Assembly (NCBI RefSeq): GCF_900258505.1
Contig: NZ_LT984895.1
Span: forward strand, 1,789,102 to 1,853,101
DNA length: 64,000 nucleotides
Direction of reading: 5' to 3'
Origin: Brachybacterium timonense
GTDB taxonomy: Bacteria; Actinomycetota; Actinomycetes; Actinomycetales; Dermabacteraceae
Shown here: positions 9,366 through 19,192 of the stretch, in pieces
Position numbering within the stretch: the first letter of the stretch is position 1
Layout of the letters: each line of letters begins with the position of its first letter
The notes under the pieces: model-generated
What the model was told of the DNA's origin: nothing
The model's input: only the letters and a program-made list of their open reading frames with translations
The model's database searches: none
Program-made: the position numbers and the translations under genes

Positions 9366-11153
9366 ATGTCCGAAACCGTGAAAATGCCCGCCCTGGGCGA
9401 GTCCGTCACCGAAGGCACCGTCACCCGCTGGCTGAAGTCCGTCGGTGAGACCGTCGAGGTCGACGAGCCGCTGCTCGAGGTCTCCACCGACAAGGTCGAC
9501 ACCGAGATCCCCTCCCCCATTGCCGGAACACTCGAGAAGATCCTGGTGCAGGAGGACGAGGACGCTGAGGTTGGCGCAGATCTCGCCATCATCGGCGACG
9601 GCTCCGGCTCCGACTCCGCGGATTCCGGCGACTCCGGCGCTCAGGCCGACGAGCCCGCCTCTGAGGGCGAGGACCTCACCTCCGACGAGACCACCGCGCC
9701 CTCCACCTCGCAGGAGGCCCCCGCCACGGCGCCGTCGCAGCAGGAATCTGCCGGGGATGCCCAGGGATCCGGTTCCGCACAGGGCCAGGAAGTCGCGATG
9801 CCCGCGCTCGGCGAGTCCGTCACCGAGGGGACCGTCACGCGCTGGCTGAAGTCCGTTGGCGACACCGTCGAGATCGACGAGCCGCTGCTCGAGGTCTCCA
9901 CCGACAAGGTCGACACCGAGATTCCTTCGCCCGTCGCCGGCACCCTGCTGGAGATCCGGGTGCAGGAGGACGAAGACGCCGAGGTCGGCTCCGTGCTGGC
10001 CATCGTGGGCGACGCCTCCGCTGCCTCTGCCCCGGCGCAGGACGCCCCGGCTGAGGAGAAGCAGGCCGCTCCCGCCCCGACCGAGGAGAAGCCCGCCGAC
10101 AAGCCGTCGGAGCCCGCTCAGGACACGAAGCCTGCGCCCGCCCCGGCTGCCGAGGCGAAGCCGGCACCGTCGGCTCCGGCTCCGAAGGCCGCCGACGCGG
10201 TCTCCGGCGCCCAGTCCTCGGGCTACATCACCCCGCTTGTGCGGAAGATGGCGGCCGATGCCGGCATCGATCTGTCCACGGTGTCCGGCACCGGCCTCGG
10301 TGGCCGCATCCGCAAACAGGATGTTCAGCAGGCCATCGACGCCGCCAAGCAGGCGCAGCAGGCTCCGGCTGCCGGCGCTCCCGCCGCCGCTGCGGCGTCC
10401 GCGCCGAAGGCAGCTGCCGCGGTCGAGGTCTCGCCCAAGCGCGGCACCGAGGAGAAGATGTCACGTCTGCGCAAGATCGTTGCGTCCCGCATGGTGGAGT
10501 CCCTGCAGACGCAGGCTCAGCTCACCACGGCTGTTGAGGTCGACATGACCCGTATCGCCGCCCTGCGTGGGAAGGCGAAGGAGGCGTTCGCTGCTCGGGA
10601 GGGCGCGAAGCTCACCTTCCTGCCGTTCATCATGCAGGCCACGGTGGAGGCGCTGAAGACCTACCCGCAGTTGAACGCCGAGATCGACGGCGACATGATC
10701 CGCTACCACGGTTCCGAGAACATCGGAATGGCCGCGGATACAGAGCGTGGCCTGGTGGTGCCCGTGATCAAGAACGCCGGGGATCTGAACCTGGCTGGCC
10801 TGGCACGGCAGATCGGCGAGCTTGGCGCGAAGGCAAAGGGCAACAAGCTGGGCCCGGATGATCTGCAGGGCGCAACCTTCACGATCACGAACACCGGTTC
10901 CGGTGGCGCTCTCTGGGATACCCCGATCGTGCCGAACCCCCAGGTCGGCATCCTGGGCTGTGGCTCGATCGTGAAGCGTCCCGCCGTGGTGGCGAATGCC
11001 GACGGCCAGGACTCCATCGCGATCCGCTCGATGATGTACCTGTTCCTCTCCTACGACCACCGCCTGGTGGATGGTGGCGATGCCGCCCGCTTCCTCACCT
11101 TCGTGAAGAAGCGCCTCGAGGAGGGCGCGTTCGAGGCCGAGCTCGGCCTGTGA
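9366..11153 (+). CDS. Dihydrolipoamide acyltransferase (E2) with two lipoyl domains
   Basis: Core acyltransferase of the pyruvate and/or 2-oxoglutarate dehydrogenase complex. In 595 residues there are two nearly identical lipoyl domains (about 1-75 and 140-215), each with the lipoylation site [14 protein letters not shown]. Ala/Pro/Glu-rich linkers follow, then a peripheral subunit-binding domain ([20 protein letters not shown], near 285-320) and the catalytic domain ending with [16 protein letters not shown], which holds the active-site histidine. An AAGGAGA ribosome site precedes the ATG. In actinobacteria one such E2 often serves both complexes (sucB, aceF and dlaT are all used as names), so I give no symbol. 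It is followed by a strong terminator. Confidence 0.93.
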   Translation: MSETVKMPALGESVTEGTVTRWLKSVGETVEVDEPLLEVSTDKVDTEIPSPIAGTLEKILVQEDEDAEVGADLAIIGDGSGSDSADSGDSGAQADEPASEGEDLTSDETTAPSTSQEAPATAPSQQESAGDAQGSGSAQGQEVAMPALGESVTEGTVTRWLKSVGDTVEIDEPLLEVSTDKVDTEIPSPVAGTLLEIRVQEDEDAEVGSVLAIVGDASAASAPAQDAPAEEKQAAPAPTEEKPADKPSEPAQDTKPAPAPAAEAKPAPSAPAPKAADAVSGAQSSGYITPLVRKMAADAGIDLSTVSGTGLGGRIRKQDVQQAIDAAKQAQQAPAAGAPAAAAASAPKAAAAVEVSPKRGTEEKMSRLRKIVASRMVESLQTQAQLTTAVEVDMTRIAALRGKAKEAFAAREGAKLTFLPFIMQATVEALKTYPQLNAEIDGDMIRYHGSENIGMAADTERGLVVPVIKNAGDLNLAGLARQIGELGAKAKGNKLGPDDLQGATFTITNTGSGGALWDTPIVPNPQVGILGCGSIVKRPAVVANADGQDSIAIRSMMYLFLSYDHRLVDGGDAARFLTFVKKRLEEGAFEAELGL

Positions 11154-11191
11154 CGCAGTCACCGTGACAGTGGTGCATCGCCACTGAATGG

Positions 11192-11225
11192 GAGCGGCCC
11201 GGCACCCTGGGGTGCCGGGCCGCTC
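11192..11225 (+). terminator. Bidirectional terminator after the E2 gene
   Basis: A perfect 16-base inverted repeat (11192-11207 and 11210-11225) with a two-base spacer between the convergent E2 and kinase-like genes. It is very GC-rich and could stop transcription in both directions. Confidence 0.85.
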
Positions 11226-11286
11226 CGCGTTCAGCTGTCACTCTTGGTCAGCAACTCGTCATCAGCCATCGGTCGGTCACCTGGTG

Positions 11287-13032
11287 TCAGGTGCTCGCCG
11301 GCGTCTCAACACTCTCGATCATCCATCGGTTCTCCTGCCACGCGAGGTGGAAGATGAGCAGCACCGGTTCATCTGCCGCCACGACGCTTTCGGTTCCGGC
11401 CGCGTCAGTCACCGTGTGTTGCGGCGTTGAGACGGTAGCCCTCACGTGTGCTGTGCCTCTGTACCTGTCGTAGTTGTCGAGCGTGGCATCGTGCACGCGG
11501 CTCTCTCCCCCGGCGACTGTCGTCGTCGCGTACTCCTCGCGGGCGGCGTCGTCCTGAGCCGCAGCCGGTGACCCCGGTCGCGCCACCGGCTGGTCGCTCG
11601 TGCCGGTGACATACGCGTGCCGTTGTCCAGCGAGGGCCTGCATCAGTCCGTGGGGGTCGTGCACGGGCGCCTCCACGGCAGCGATCATCGCCGCATCGCC
11701 AGGCACCGCTTCTTCTGCGGGGGACGACGTATCGGAGCCGTTGGCTGCACGACCTGTTGGCGCACTTGTTGCGTCCGGCCGCCCCGCGTCAGGTCCAGGA
11801 TCAGCTGCAGCCGGATCCGCCTCGGCCACCGCGTCAGCCTCGCCCGGTCCCTGAGGCGCCCCCTGGTCACGACGTGCATGCGGTGCTGCGTCTCCCGCTG
11901 CAGCTGGTCGTCCAGGCCCGATCAGCTCGGGCCCGGCCACCTGCCATCCGATGACCCCGATCAGCAGGCCGGAAGCGAGCACGAGTCCAATTCCCCGGCG
12001 GGGTGCTCGGCGCAGCGCAGTCGCTACCCTGTTCCGCCACTGGGACAGCCACCCCTCGCGCAAACGACGAATCCTGTCCTCGTCCCGCCCTCTCGCGGCC
12101 GCTCCCGCTCCGACGGCCCAGCTGCGATAAGGGGGCCGGCCTCGCCGCTGGCTCCCCTGATCCTCGGCTCCCGCGCCACGATGACTCTGCACCCATGCCG
12201 GAATCGGCTCCACTGGTGGCGCTTCCTCTGCGGACTGCTCCCATGGCGTGAACAGTTCAGCATCCGCCAGCTCACCGTGCTCCTGTTCGGATTCATCCCC
12301 CACCGATTTCTCTCGCAGGGCGCCGTCCCATGCGTCGTCCCTCCGTGCTGCGACCTCGTGGTGATCGCCGTGCCGCGGCTCGGAATAGAGAGCCTCAAGC
12401 GGGTCAGCGGGCGGCACGGTGTGCGTGTGGAACAGCGATGCGATGGAGGGGCCGGAGTCCCACCGATCTCTCACGAGCGTGCGATCAGCATCTTGCAGCA
12501 CGTCGTCGAGCCACCGTCGATCCGCGAGCTGCGCGGAGAGTGTCATCACCCGGCGCGCACCACGAAGATCGGCCACTGTCACGCGCCCGTCGGCCCGCAC
12601 GGCAAGCGGCGTCGTCGGGACGGCGCCGAGCACCCATCCTTCACCGTGGAGTGCATCGAGCAGTTCCTCGAGATCTGCACGTGCCTGAGCGCGCCCGAGT
12701 CGCTCTGCCGTTGCGGGGGTGTCTTCCTGTGCGATCCGTCGACCGCCGCAGCTGCTGAGCACAATAGGCGCCTCGCGCACAAACTCACCGCCGTCGTGCT
12801 GGAGCAGCCGCGGTGCGGCATTGATTCCCCGCCGTGCAAGCCTCGCGAGCACTGTGTGCAGATCCGCGACGTCGTCGCTGCCCGCGATGCTGCTGACACG
12901 GATGCCCCACGTTCCGTCATCTGCACGCACGAGCTGCTCCTGGAACACGTCGTCGCATCGCAGAAGCGACCGCAGGCCACGCGGTGCGCTATCTCGTGGC
13001 CGATGCTCCCCTGCCCGATCTGCCATCCTCAT
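11287..13032 (-). CDS. Membrane protein with degenerate protein-kinase-like domain and extracytoplasmic C-terminal domain
   Basis: A 581-residue single-span protein. Residues 1 to about 190 look like a decayed kinase fold: LLDALHGEGWVLGAVPTTPL sits where a catalytic loop would be, but the HRD aspartate and the following asparagine are missing, and DLRG replaces DFG. A charged, variable segment (about 200-330) leads to one membrane helix near 345-365 (IGLVLASGLLIGVIGWQVAG). An Ala/Asp/Pro-rich linker and a C-terminal domain near 450-581 then lie outside the cell; that domain ends in LIFHLAWQENRWMIES, reminiscent of NTF2/Mce-associated folds. The start is uncertain between 13032, 13026 and 13092. 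It is convergent to the E2 gene and divergent from lipB. It is probably a pseudokinase-type scaffold or sensor; the ligand is unknown. Confidence 0.65.
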   Translation of the reverse strand: MRMADRAGEHRPRDSAPRGLRSLLRCDDVFQEQLVRADDGTWGIRVSSIAGSDDVADLHTVLARLARRGINAAPRLLQHDGGEFVREAPIVLSSCGGRRIAQEDTPATAERLGRAQARADLEELLDALHGEGWVLGAVPTTPLAVRADGRVTVADLRGARRVMTLSAQLADRRWLDDVLQDADRTLVRDRWDSGPSIASLFHTHTVPPADPLEALYSEPRHGDHHEVAARRDDAWDGALREKSVGDESEQEHGELADAELFTPWEQSAEEAPPVEPIPAWVQSHRGAGAEDQGSQRRGRPPYRSWAVGAGAAARGRDEDRIRRLREGWLSQWRNRVATALRRAPRRGIGLVLASGLLIGVIGWQVAGPELIGPGRPAAAGDAAPHARRDQGAPQGPGEADAVAEADPAAADPGPDAGRPDATSAPTGRAANGSDTSSPAEEAVPGDAAMIAAVEAPVHDPHGLMQALAGQRHAYVTGTSDQPVARPGSPAAAQDDAAREEYATTTVAGGESRVHDATLDNYDRYRGTAHVRATVSTPQHTVTDAAGTESVVAADEPVLLIFHLAWQENRWMIESVETPAST

Positions 13033-13167
13033 GCTGCTAGTGAAGCGTGCGACGGCTAACACTCTGTCGGTTATGCACAATGTGCAGGTCATAAAGGCTC
13101 CGCGACGCTGTGTTGTGTTCCTCCCCAGTGGCCCCGTTCGCTTCCCACCTCAAGGGCATCTGCGCAG

Positions 13168-13180
13168 TACCCTGAAACAG
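13168..13180 (+). promoter_or_regulatory. Candidate -10 box for leaderless lipB
   Basis: TACCCT at 13168-13173 with the lipB GTG beginning seven bases later (13180). No Shine-Dalgarno sequence fits, which suggests a leaderless transcript, the same arrangement as at pepA. Confidence 0.45.
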
Positions 13181-13872
13181 TGCTTGATGTGATCCGCCTG
13201 GGGTTCAGCTCCCCGCTCCCCGGAGGGGACCAGCATGAGGAGTTCGGCCTCCCCACTGGCCCCGTCGACTTCCGCAGCGCATGGGACATCCAGCGTCAGC
13301 TCCACGCCCAGATCCACGCCGGTGACCGCGGTCCCACACTGTTGCTGCTCGAACACCGCCCGGTGTACACCGCTGGAAAGCTCACCGCAGATCACGAGCG
13401 TCCACGCGACGGCGCCGAGGTGATCGACATCGATCGCGGTGGAAAAATCACGTGGCACGGTCCGCACCAGCTTGTCGGGTACCCGCTGGTCCCATTGCCC
13501 ATCCCGATCAATGTCGTGGGCTTCGTCCGTTCTCTCGAGCAGGCCTTGATCGCGGCCTGCGCTGACCTGGGTGTGGCCACCTGCGCGGTCGACGGTCGCA
13601 GCGGCGTATGGGTGCGGCGCACCGGTAGCCCGGATGAGAAGATCGCCGCGATCGGCCTGCGCGTCTCGAAACGCATCACCATGCATGGATTTGCTCTGAA
13701 CTGCGCCAATGATCTGACCTGGGCCCAGAACGTGATCCCATGCGGCATCGAGGACGCGGGCGTCACGAGCCTGAGCGCTCAGCTCGGACGCACGGTCGAC
13801 GTGCCCGAGGTGCTACCCGTGGTCGAGCGTCACGTGGCCGCGGCCATCGAGACGGTGGCGCAACGCACGTGA
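13180..13872 (+). CDS. lipB: Octanoyl-[acyl-carrier-protein]:protein N-octanoyltransferase
   Basis: Transfers octanoate from acyl-ACP to lipoyl domains, the first step of lipoate assembly. The 230-residue product has the conserved RGGKITWHGPHQLVGYPLVPL region and the catalytic pair in KIAAIGLRVSKRITMHGFALNCANDL (lysine) and NVIPCGI (cysteine). The GTG at 13180 gives MLDVIRLGFSS; a longer N-terminus has no support. lipA follows after 77 bases, and the E2 substrate gene lies just upstream, so the cofactor genes sit beside the enzyme they modify. Confidence 0.95.
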   Translation: MLDVIRLGFSSPLPGGDQHEEFGLPTGPVDFRSAWDIQRQLHAQIHAGDRGPTLLLLEHRPVYTAGKLTADHERPRDGAEVIDIDRGGKITWHGPHQLVGYPLVPLPIPINVVGFVRSLEQALIAACADLGVATCAVDGRSGVWVRRTGSPDEKIAAIGLRVSKRITMHGFALNCANDLTWAQNVIPCGIEDAGVTSLSAQLGRTVDVPEVLPVVERHVAAAIETVAQRT

Positions 13873-13912
13873 ACGTGCCCTCGCCAATGCCGGCGCAGCA
13901 GGTCCCGCTCGC

Positions 13913-13918
13913 TAGACT
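13913..13918 (+). promoter_or_regulatory. Candidate -10 box for lipA
   Basis: TAGACT lies 32 bases before the lipA start codon and downstream of the lipB stop. A good AGGAGG ribosome site at about 13937-13942 follows. lipA could therefore be transcribed separately from lipB. Confidence 0.4.
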
Positions 13919-13949
13919 CGTCAGATAGTCGACCTCAGGAGGCATAAGC

Positions 13950-14969
13950 GTGACGATCGCCCCGCAGGGTAGGCGGCTCTTGCGCATCGAGGCGCGCAAC
14001 GCCGAGACCCCGATCGAGCGAAAGCCCGACTGGATCCGCACCACGGCGGTGATGGGCCCGGAGTACCGGGAGATGAAGAAGCGCGTTCATGGTCAGGGCC
14101 TGCACACCGTGTGTGAAGAGGCTGGATGCCCGAACATCTTTGAATGCTGGGAAGACCGCGAGGCGACTTTCCTCATCGGTGGTGACACGTGTACGCGGCG
14201 TTGTGATTTCTGCGATATCGCCACCGGGCGACCGAATCCGCTGGATCCGGCGGAGCCGATGAAAGTGGCTCGCTCCATCCAGGAGATGGGACTGCGGTAT
14301 GCGACGGTGACGGGCGTGGCCCGCGACGATCTGGCCGACGGCGCCGCCGGACTTTTCGCCGAGACCTGCCGGCAGATCCATGCGCTGAACCCGGGCACCG
14401 GTGTCGAGCTGCTGATCGACGATATTCGTGGCGATACTTTCGCGATGCAGCAGGTCTACGACGCCAAACCCGAGGTGTTCGGACACAACCTCGAGACTGT
14501 GCCGCGCATCTTCAAGCGGATCCGCCCGGCGTTCCGCTACGAGCGCTCCCTGGATGTCATCTCCCACGCTCGCGACGCGGGAATGATCACGAAGTCAAAC
14601 CTGATCCTTGGAATGGGCGAGACCCCCGATGAGGTCATCTCCGCCATGGAGGATCTGCATAACGCGGGCTGCCAGCTACTCACCCTCACGCAGTACCTGC
14701 GCCCCTCGAAGCTCCACCACCCGATCGATCGCTGGGTGAAGCCCGAGGAGTTCCTTGAGCTCTCGGCCATCGCGGAGGAGCTCGGGTTCCTGGGCGTCAT
14801 GGCCGGCCCCATGGTCCGTTCGTCCTATCGGGCGGGCCGACTGTGGGCACAGGCCATGAAGAAGCTGAATCGCCCCATCCCGCCGGAGCTCGCCCACCTC
14901 GATCAGTCCACGCCTGCTCGGCAGGAGGCCGCGAGCGTGGTCGCACGACGAGCAGCCACCGCAAGCTGA
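13950..14969 (+). CDS. lipA: Lipoyl synthase (radical SAM)
   Basis: Inserts two sulfur atoms into protein-bound octanoyl groups. The 339-residue protein has both required iron-sulfur cluster motifs: the auxiliary cluster [12 protein letters not shown] (C-x4-C-x5-C) and the radical SAM motif CTRRCDFC (C-x3-C-x2-C). The C-terminal region holds the conserved serine motif ([13 protein letters not shown]). The GTG at 13950 has AGGAGG upstream at normal spacing. It follows lipB and precedes the DUF4191 gene, a common actinobacterial order. Its Fe-S clusters tie it to the suf genes at 31.5-33.2 kb. Confidence 0.97.
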   Translation: MTIAPQGRRLLRIEARNAETPIERKPDWIRTTAVMGPEYREMKKRVHGQGLHTVCEEAGCPNIFECWEDREATFLIGGDTCTRRCDFCDIATGRPNPLDPAEPMKVARSIQEMGLRYATVTGVARDDLADGAAGLFAETCRQIHALNPGTGVELLIDDIRGDTFAMQQVYDAKPEVFGHNLETVPRIFKRIRPAFRYERSLDVISHARDAGMITKSNLILGMGETPDEVISAMEDLHNAGCQLLTLTQYLRPSKLHHPIDRWVKPEEFLELSAIAEELGFLGVMAGPMVRSSYRAGRLWAQAMKKLNRPIPPELAHLDQSTPARQEAASVVARRAATAS

Positions 14970-14996
14970 CCCCACCATCACGAACACAGAGGACAC

Positions 14997-15707
14997 ATGG
15001 CACGCACGGACTCCACCCAGGAGAAGAAACCCGGCCGTCTGAAGCAGATGGCGGAGGTGTACCGGTTCACCCAGCGCACCGACCGCAGCACGCTGCCGCT
15101 GATGCTCGCCGGCGTTGCCGCCTCGATCGTCGTGGCGGTGCTGCTGAGCTGGTGGATCATCGATAACCCCTGGTACGGCCTGTTCTTGGGGCTTGCCGTC
15201 GGCCTGCTGGTGGCGATGCTCATCCTGGCGCGTAAGGCAGAGCGTGCCGCGTTCTCCCGGATCGCCGGACAGCCCGGTGCGCCCCTCGCTGCGATGCAGT
15301 CCATCCGACGCGGCTGGAACGTCCATGACGAGCCAGTCCAGATCGACCGACGCACGCAGAAAATGGTCTACCGAGCATCCGGCCGTGCTGGCATCGCGAT
15401 CGTGGCGGAGGACTCCTCACACACGTCGCTGCAGCTGCTGGATAAGGAGACAAAGGCGATCCGTCGTGTGCTGCGCCACGAGGGCGTACCAGTGCACCGC
15501 ATCCTGGTGGGCGACGGCGACGGTGAGGTGCCGCTGCACAAGCTGCCCTCCCACATGACCCGCATGAAGCGTGTGCTCACGAAGGATGAGGCCGCGGAGG
15601 TCTCTCGACGGCTGGACGCGCTACAGCGGTCCTTCCGCCAGGCGATTCCCAAGGGCGTGGACCCGTATCGGGCGCGACCCGATCGTAAGGCGATGCGCGG
15701 CCGCTGA
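14997..15707 (+). CDS. DUF4191 family membrane protein
   Basis: A 236-residue protein found next to lipA in many actinobacteria; its function is not known. It has a basic N-terminus (KKPGRLKQMAEVYRFTQRTD), two membrane helices around residues 33-52 and 57-78 separated by DNPWY, and a cytosolic C-terminal domain of about 150 residues rich in Arg and Lys. The ATG at 14997 follows GAGGACAC. It lies 27 bases after lipA and is probably co-transcribed with it. No enzyme motif is visible. Confidence 0.88.
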   Translation: MARTDSTQEKKPGRLKQMAEVYRFTQRTDRSTLPLMLAGVAASIVVAVLLSWWIIDNPWYGLFLGLAVGLLVAMLILARKAERAAFSRIAGQPGAPLAAMQSIRRGWNVHDEPVQIDRRTQKMVYRASGRAGIAIVAEDSSHTSLQLLDKETKAIRRVLRHEGVPVHRILVGDGDGEVPLHKLPSHMTRMKRVLTKDEAAEVSRRLDALQRSFRQAIPKGVDPYRARPDRKAMRGR

Positions 15708-15779
15708 TCCGCGCCATCCGCGCCGTGACCGTGACCCGATCGTCAGGAGCGGGCTCACGGGCTATGCACTCCCATGAGC

Positions 15780-16214
15780 TCAGGCCCGTACGACGGCGGT
15801 GCCCGCTGCGACGTCGTGCATCGGTTGCAGATCCCGGTTCCACACCACGGCAGGGATCACGAGGACCAGCAGCGCGGTACGGATCACGGCGCGCACAAGC
15901 ATCGGCATGTGGCCGCGCACCGGCACCACACGCACACGGCACAGCAATTGCCCGCCGGTGCAGCCGAACATCGTCAGCATCACGATGTTGACCAGCGTGA
16001 ACAGCACGAGGATCGCGATCTCGTCATAGTTGAGGAACGCCCAGGAGACCAGGGCGCACACTGCCCAGTCGAGCACCAGCGAGCCGAAGCGTCGTGCCAC
16101 GGGTGCGACCGATCCGGGACCGTCGGCGGGCAGACCGATGCCGGAGCCTCGCACGTAGGTGTCATCTGCTGGCGGCCCGTCGAGCCACGCCGCGAGGTCC
16201 TTTCGTGCATTCAC
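15780..16214 (-). CDS. RDD family membrane protein
   Basis: A 144-residue protein with an RDD domain: an Arg-containing first helix (VARRFGSLVLDWAVCALVSW), a second helix with aspartate-like polar residues (ILVLFTLVNIVMLTMFGCTG), and a third (LVRAVIRTALLVLVIPAVVW). The family has been linked to ion transport in a few cases, but most members are uncharacterised. It is transcribed divergently from glnA1 and converges on the DUF4191 gene. RDD genes beside lipA and glnA are common in actinobacteria, so the position is conserved context and not proof of function. Confidence 0.85.
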   Translation of the reverse strand: MNARKDLAAWLDGPPADDTYVRGSGIGLPADGPGSVAPVARRFGSLVLDWAVCALVSWAFLNYDEIAILVLFTLVNIVMLTMFGCTGGQLLCRVRVVPVRGHMPMLVRAVIRTALLVLVIPAVVWNRDLQPMHDVAAGTAVVRA

Positions 16215-16232
16215 CCCGGCACTCTATCGCTG

Positions 16233-16249
16233 AACGCTCAACGAGCGTT
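16233..16249. promoter_or_regulatory. Short perfect inverted repeat upstream of the RDD gene and glnA1
   Basis: AACGCTC-AAC-GAGCGTT, seven-base arms and a three-base spacer, 19 bases upstream of the RDD start and about 200 bases upstream of glnA1. It could be a repressor operator for the RDD promoter. It does not resemble known GlnR or AmtR boxes. Confidence 0.3.
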
Positions 16250-16338
16250 TCGTCGCTGACTCGTGGGGTGCTGGGAGGAGATCGCGCTGAAGCCCCTTTC
16301 GCCCCGTGGCCGAACCAGATCGCTCCCACCACGCGCCG

Positions 16339-16344
16339 TAGACT
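16339..16344 (+). promoter_or_regulatory. Candidate -10 box for glnA1
   Basis: TAGACT is the best TANNNT match in the divergent gap and would give a leader of about 95 bases before the glnA1 GTG. No clear -35 box is seen. Confidence 0.4.
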
Positions 16345-16445
16345 GATCCACACCGGGGCCACAGCCCCCGAGGCCGAGCCGTACCGGCATCGCCCCACCG
16401 CCACCAGTTTCGCGGCGCGGCACCGTCCGCGCGGATGGAGGAGAC

Positions 16446-17879
16446 GTGTTCAGCAGTCCAAGCGAACTCACCCGCTACATCGAGGAGGAGGGCGTCGAGT
16501 TCATCGACATTCGCTTCTGTGACCTGCCCGGGGTGATGCAGCATTTCAACGTGCCTGCCTCGACCTTCGATGAGGAGGCCATCGCGGACGGGCAGCTGTT
16601 TGACGGCTCCTCAATCCGTGGTTTCCAGGCGATCCACGAATCGGATATGAAGCTGATCCCGGATCTGGAGACCGCGTACCTGGATCCGTTCCGGGAGCAC
16701 AAGACGCTGATCCTGAACTTCTCGATCGTCGATCCGTTTACCGACGAGCCGTACTCCCGCGACCCGCGCACTGTCGCGGCGAAAGCAGAGGAGTACCTGA
16801 AGTCCACGGGCATCGCCGATACCGCGATCTTCGCTGCCGAAGCGGAGTTCTACATCTTCGACGACATCCGCTTCAAAACCGGTATCAACTCCGCCTTCTA
16901 CCAGATCGACTCCGATGAGGCGGCGTGGAACACCGACCGCGATGAGACGGAGTTCGGCCTGGGCAACCAGGGCTACAAGACCCGTGTGAAGGGCGGCTAC
17001 TTTCCGGTGCCGCCCACCGACCAGATGGCTGACCTGCGTGACCAGATCTGCGCCCAGCTCGATGCGGTGGGTCTTGCGGTGGAGCGTGCTCACCACGAAG
17101 TGGGCACCGCTGGCCAGCAGGAGATCAACTACCGGTTCAACACCCTGCTGCAGGCTGCCGACGATGTCATGAAGTTCAAGTACATCGTGAAGAACGAGGT
17201 GTGGAACGCGGGCAAAACCGCCACGTTCATGCCCAAGCCGCTGTTCGGAGACAACGGCTCCGGCATGCACACGCACCAGTCGCTGTGGAAGGACGGCGAG
17301 CCGCTGTTCTATGACGAGCGTGGCTACGGTGGCCTGTCGGACATCGCCCGCTGGTACATCGGGGGCATCATCGAGCATGCCCCGTCGCTGGTGGCGTTCA
17401 CGAACCCCACGGTCAACTCGTTCAAACGCCTGGTGCCCGGCTTCGAGGCGCCTGTGAACATGGTCTACTCGGCCCGTAACCGCTCGGCCGCGATCCGCAT
17501 CCCGGTCACCGGCACCTCCCCGAAGGCGAAGCGCATTGAGTTCCGTGCCCCCGACCCGTCGGCGAATCCGTACCTCTCCTTCGCCGCACAGCTGATGGCT
17601 GGCATTGACGGCATCCGCAATCGCATCGAGCCACCGGAGCCGATCGACAAGGACCTGTACGAACTGCCGCCCCAGGAGCACGCGCAGATCAAGCAGCTGC
17701 CCGAGTCCCTGGGGGATGCGCTACGGGCTCTCGAGGAGGATCACGACTACCTCACCGAGGGCGACGTGTTCCCCGAGGACCTGATCAGCACCTGGATCGA
17801 GCTCAAGCGCACCACGGAGATCGATCCGTTCCGTTTCCGCCCACACCCTCACGAATTCGAGCTCTACTACGATCTGTGA
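16446..17879 (+). CDS. glnA: Glutamine synthetase type I (adenylylation-controlled)
   Basis: Makes glutamine from glutamate, ammonia and ATP in a cytosolic dodecamer. The 477-residue product has the N-terminal beta-grasp domain, the latch [16 protein letters not shown], the metal/glutamate motif [14 protein letters not shown], the ATP loop [16 protein letters not shown], and the C-terminal KDLYELPP with the adenylylation tyrosine (residue about 405). This marks it as the I-beta type, the substrate of GlnE encoded nearby. GGAGG precedes the GTG start. The stop overlaps the histidine kinase start by four bases, an unusual coupling. Confidence 0.96.
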   Translation: MFSSPSELTRYIEEEGVEFIDIRFCDLPGVMQHFNVPASTFDEEAIADGQLFDGSSIRGFQAIHESDMKLIPDLETAYLDPFREHKTLILNFSIVDPFTDEPYSRDPRTVAAKAEEYLKSTGIADTAIFAAEAEFYIFDDIRFKTGINSAFYQIDSDEAAWNTDRDETEFGLGNQGYKTRVKGGYFPVPPTDQMADLRDQICAQLDAVGLAVERAHHEVGTAGQQEINYRFNTLLQAADDVMKFKYIVKNEVWNAGKTATFMPKPLFGDNGSGMHTHQSLWKDGEPLFYDERGYGGLSDIARWYIGGIIEHAPSLVAFTNPTVNSFKRLVPGFEAPVNMVYSARNRSAAIRIPVTGTSPKAKRIEFRAPDPSANPYLSFAAQLMAGIDGIRNRIEPPEPIDKDLYELPPQEHAQIKQLPESLGDALRALEEDHDYLTEGDVFPEDLISTWIELKRTTEIDPFRFRPHPHEFELYYDL

Positions 17880-19192
17880 GCCGATCCCCTGATCGCGTGA
17901 CCGCGTCAGCAGCACAGTCGCCCGCCGCTCCGGCTGCCTCCGAGGAGGCGCTGGCGGCGGGCGCCGTGCCGTCCATGCCCTTGGCCGCCGCGCTGCGGTG
18001 GCTGGTGCACGCGCTGCTCTACCTGCTTGTGCTGCTCACCGCGGTGCGTGCTGTGGGCACGATGCCGACGGGCTACCTGGTCACGCTGTGGGCGCTGCTG
18101 GCTGCTCTGGTGTCGGTCTATTCGATCGGAGCTCGCCGCGATGCTCAGCGCCGGCGACGAGCAGGGGCTCACGACGGAGCGGGCGCCTGGTCTGCTCTTG
18201 TGCACCTGATCCCGACGATGCTGCTGTGGGTCGCCGCGCTGATGCTCAGCCCGGATGCGTTGTGGATCGCCTTCGCGGTCGACTTTGCCGTGCTGTATGC
18301 CCTCCCGTGGGCCGGTGGCATCGCGGCCCTCCTTGTCGTGACTGTCACCGCCGTCCTCGCGCATGCCGGATGGGCTGCGGGGGCGACGACGGTCGCCGGG
18401 ATGATCGGCCCGGGTATGGGTGCGCTGGTCGCGCTCGGTGTGGTGGCGGCGGTGCGCGCCCTCCAGGGCGAGATCCGTCAGCGCACGATCCTCGCCGAGC
18501 GGCTGCTGGCCACGCAGCGTCAGCTCGCTGAGCGTGAGCGGGAAGCGGCGACCGCTGCGGAGCGGGAGCGCATTGCGCGGGAGCTGCATGACACTGTCGC
18601 CCAGTCGTCTCTCTCCGTCCAGTTGCTCTTGGATGCGGCGCAGAACGCCTCGCAGCAGGGTGATGATCAGCGGGCCGCGCAGCTGCGTGAACAGGCCCGC
18701 GGCGCTGCCGTGCGCACCACAGCGCAGGCGCGTCGCCTGGTGGATGAGGACGTGCCCGCGGTCGATCCGGCACAGTTGCGCGGGGCGCTCGAAACGCTGA
18801 TCCACGATGCTGCTGTCACCACGAATGCCCGGGTGCAGCTGCGCTGGGAACTGGAGGCCGACGCCCAGCAGCGGATCACCCCGCGCACAGCCCGCACCAT
18901 TGTTCGGCTCGTCCAGGGACTGCTCGCCAATGCTGTGCACCACGCTGACGCCTCCCGTATCGCGGTGAGCCTCAGTGCCCAGGAGGACGTGCTCGTGGAT
19001 GTCGTCGACGACGGCCTCGGCATCCCGGATGACGAGCCCGACGGTATGGGGCTGCGCACCGCACGGGCACGCGCCCGCTCCCTGGGCGGCTCGCTGACGA
19101 TCGAGAGTACAGCCGGTTCCGGTACTGCCGTGCAGGTTCGTCTTCCTCTGCCGCTGCCCGATTCGACCACGCCAACGGAGGCCACCGCGTGA
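17876..19192 (+). CDS. Sensor histidine kinase, NarL/DegS type (HisKA_3)
   Basis: A 438-residue membrane kinase. Residues about 20-205 contain five to six hydrophobic spans with very short loops, so the signal is probably sensed in the membrane. The dimerisation/phosphoacceptor domain has [20 protein letters not shown] with the histidine near residue 236. The ATPase domain has the N-box [11 protein letters not shown] and the G-box [20 protein letters not shown]. The GTG start overlaps the glnA1 stop (GTGA), and the response regulator overlaps its end in the same way. It is a typical actinobacterial two-component pair in an untypical place. Confidence 0.92.
   Translation: MSRSPDRVTASAAQSPAAPAASEEALAAGAVPSMPLAAALRWLVHALLYLLVLLTAVRAVGTMPTGYLVTLWALLAALVSVYSIGARRDAQRRRRAGAHDGAGAWSALVHLIPTMLLWVAALMLSPDALWIAFAVDFAVLYALPWAGGIAALLVVTVTAVLAHAGWAAGATTVAGMIGPGMGALVALGVVAAVRALQGEIRQRTILAERLLATQRQLAEREREAATAAERERIARELHDTVAQSSLSVQLLLDAAQNASQQGDDQRAAQLREQARGAAVRTTAQARRLVDEDVPAVDPAQLRGALETLIHDAAVTTNARVQLRWELEADAQQRITPRTARTIVRLVQGLLANAVHHADASRIAVSLSAQEDVLVDVVDDGLGIPDDEPDGMGLRTARARARSLGGSLTIESTAGSGTAVQVRLPLPLPDSTTPTEATA

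Noticed and set aside
11617-13059. Plus-strand frame of 480 codons opposite the kinase-like gene
   Set aside because: Its residues have no recognisable domain; the minus-strand frame has a membrane helix, linker and folded domains, so it is the real gene.
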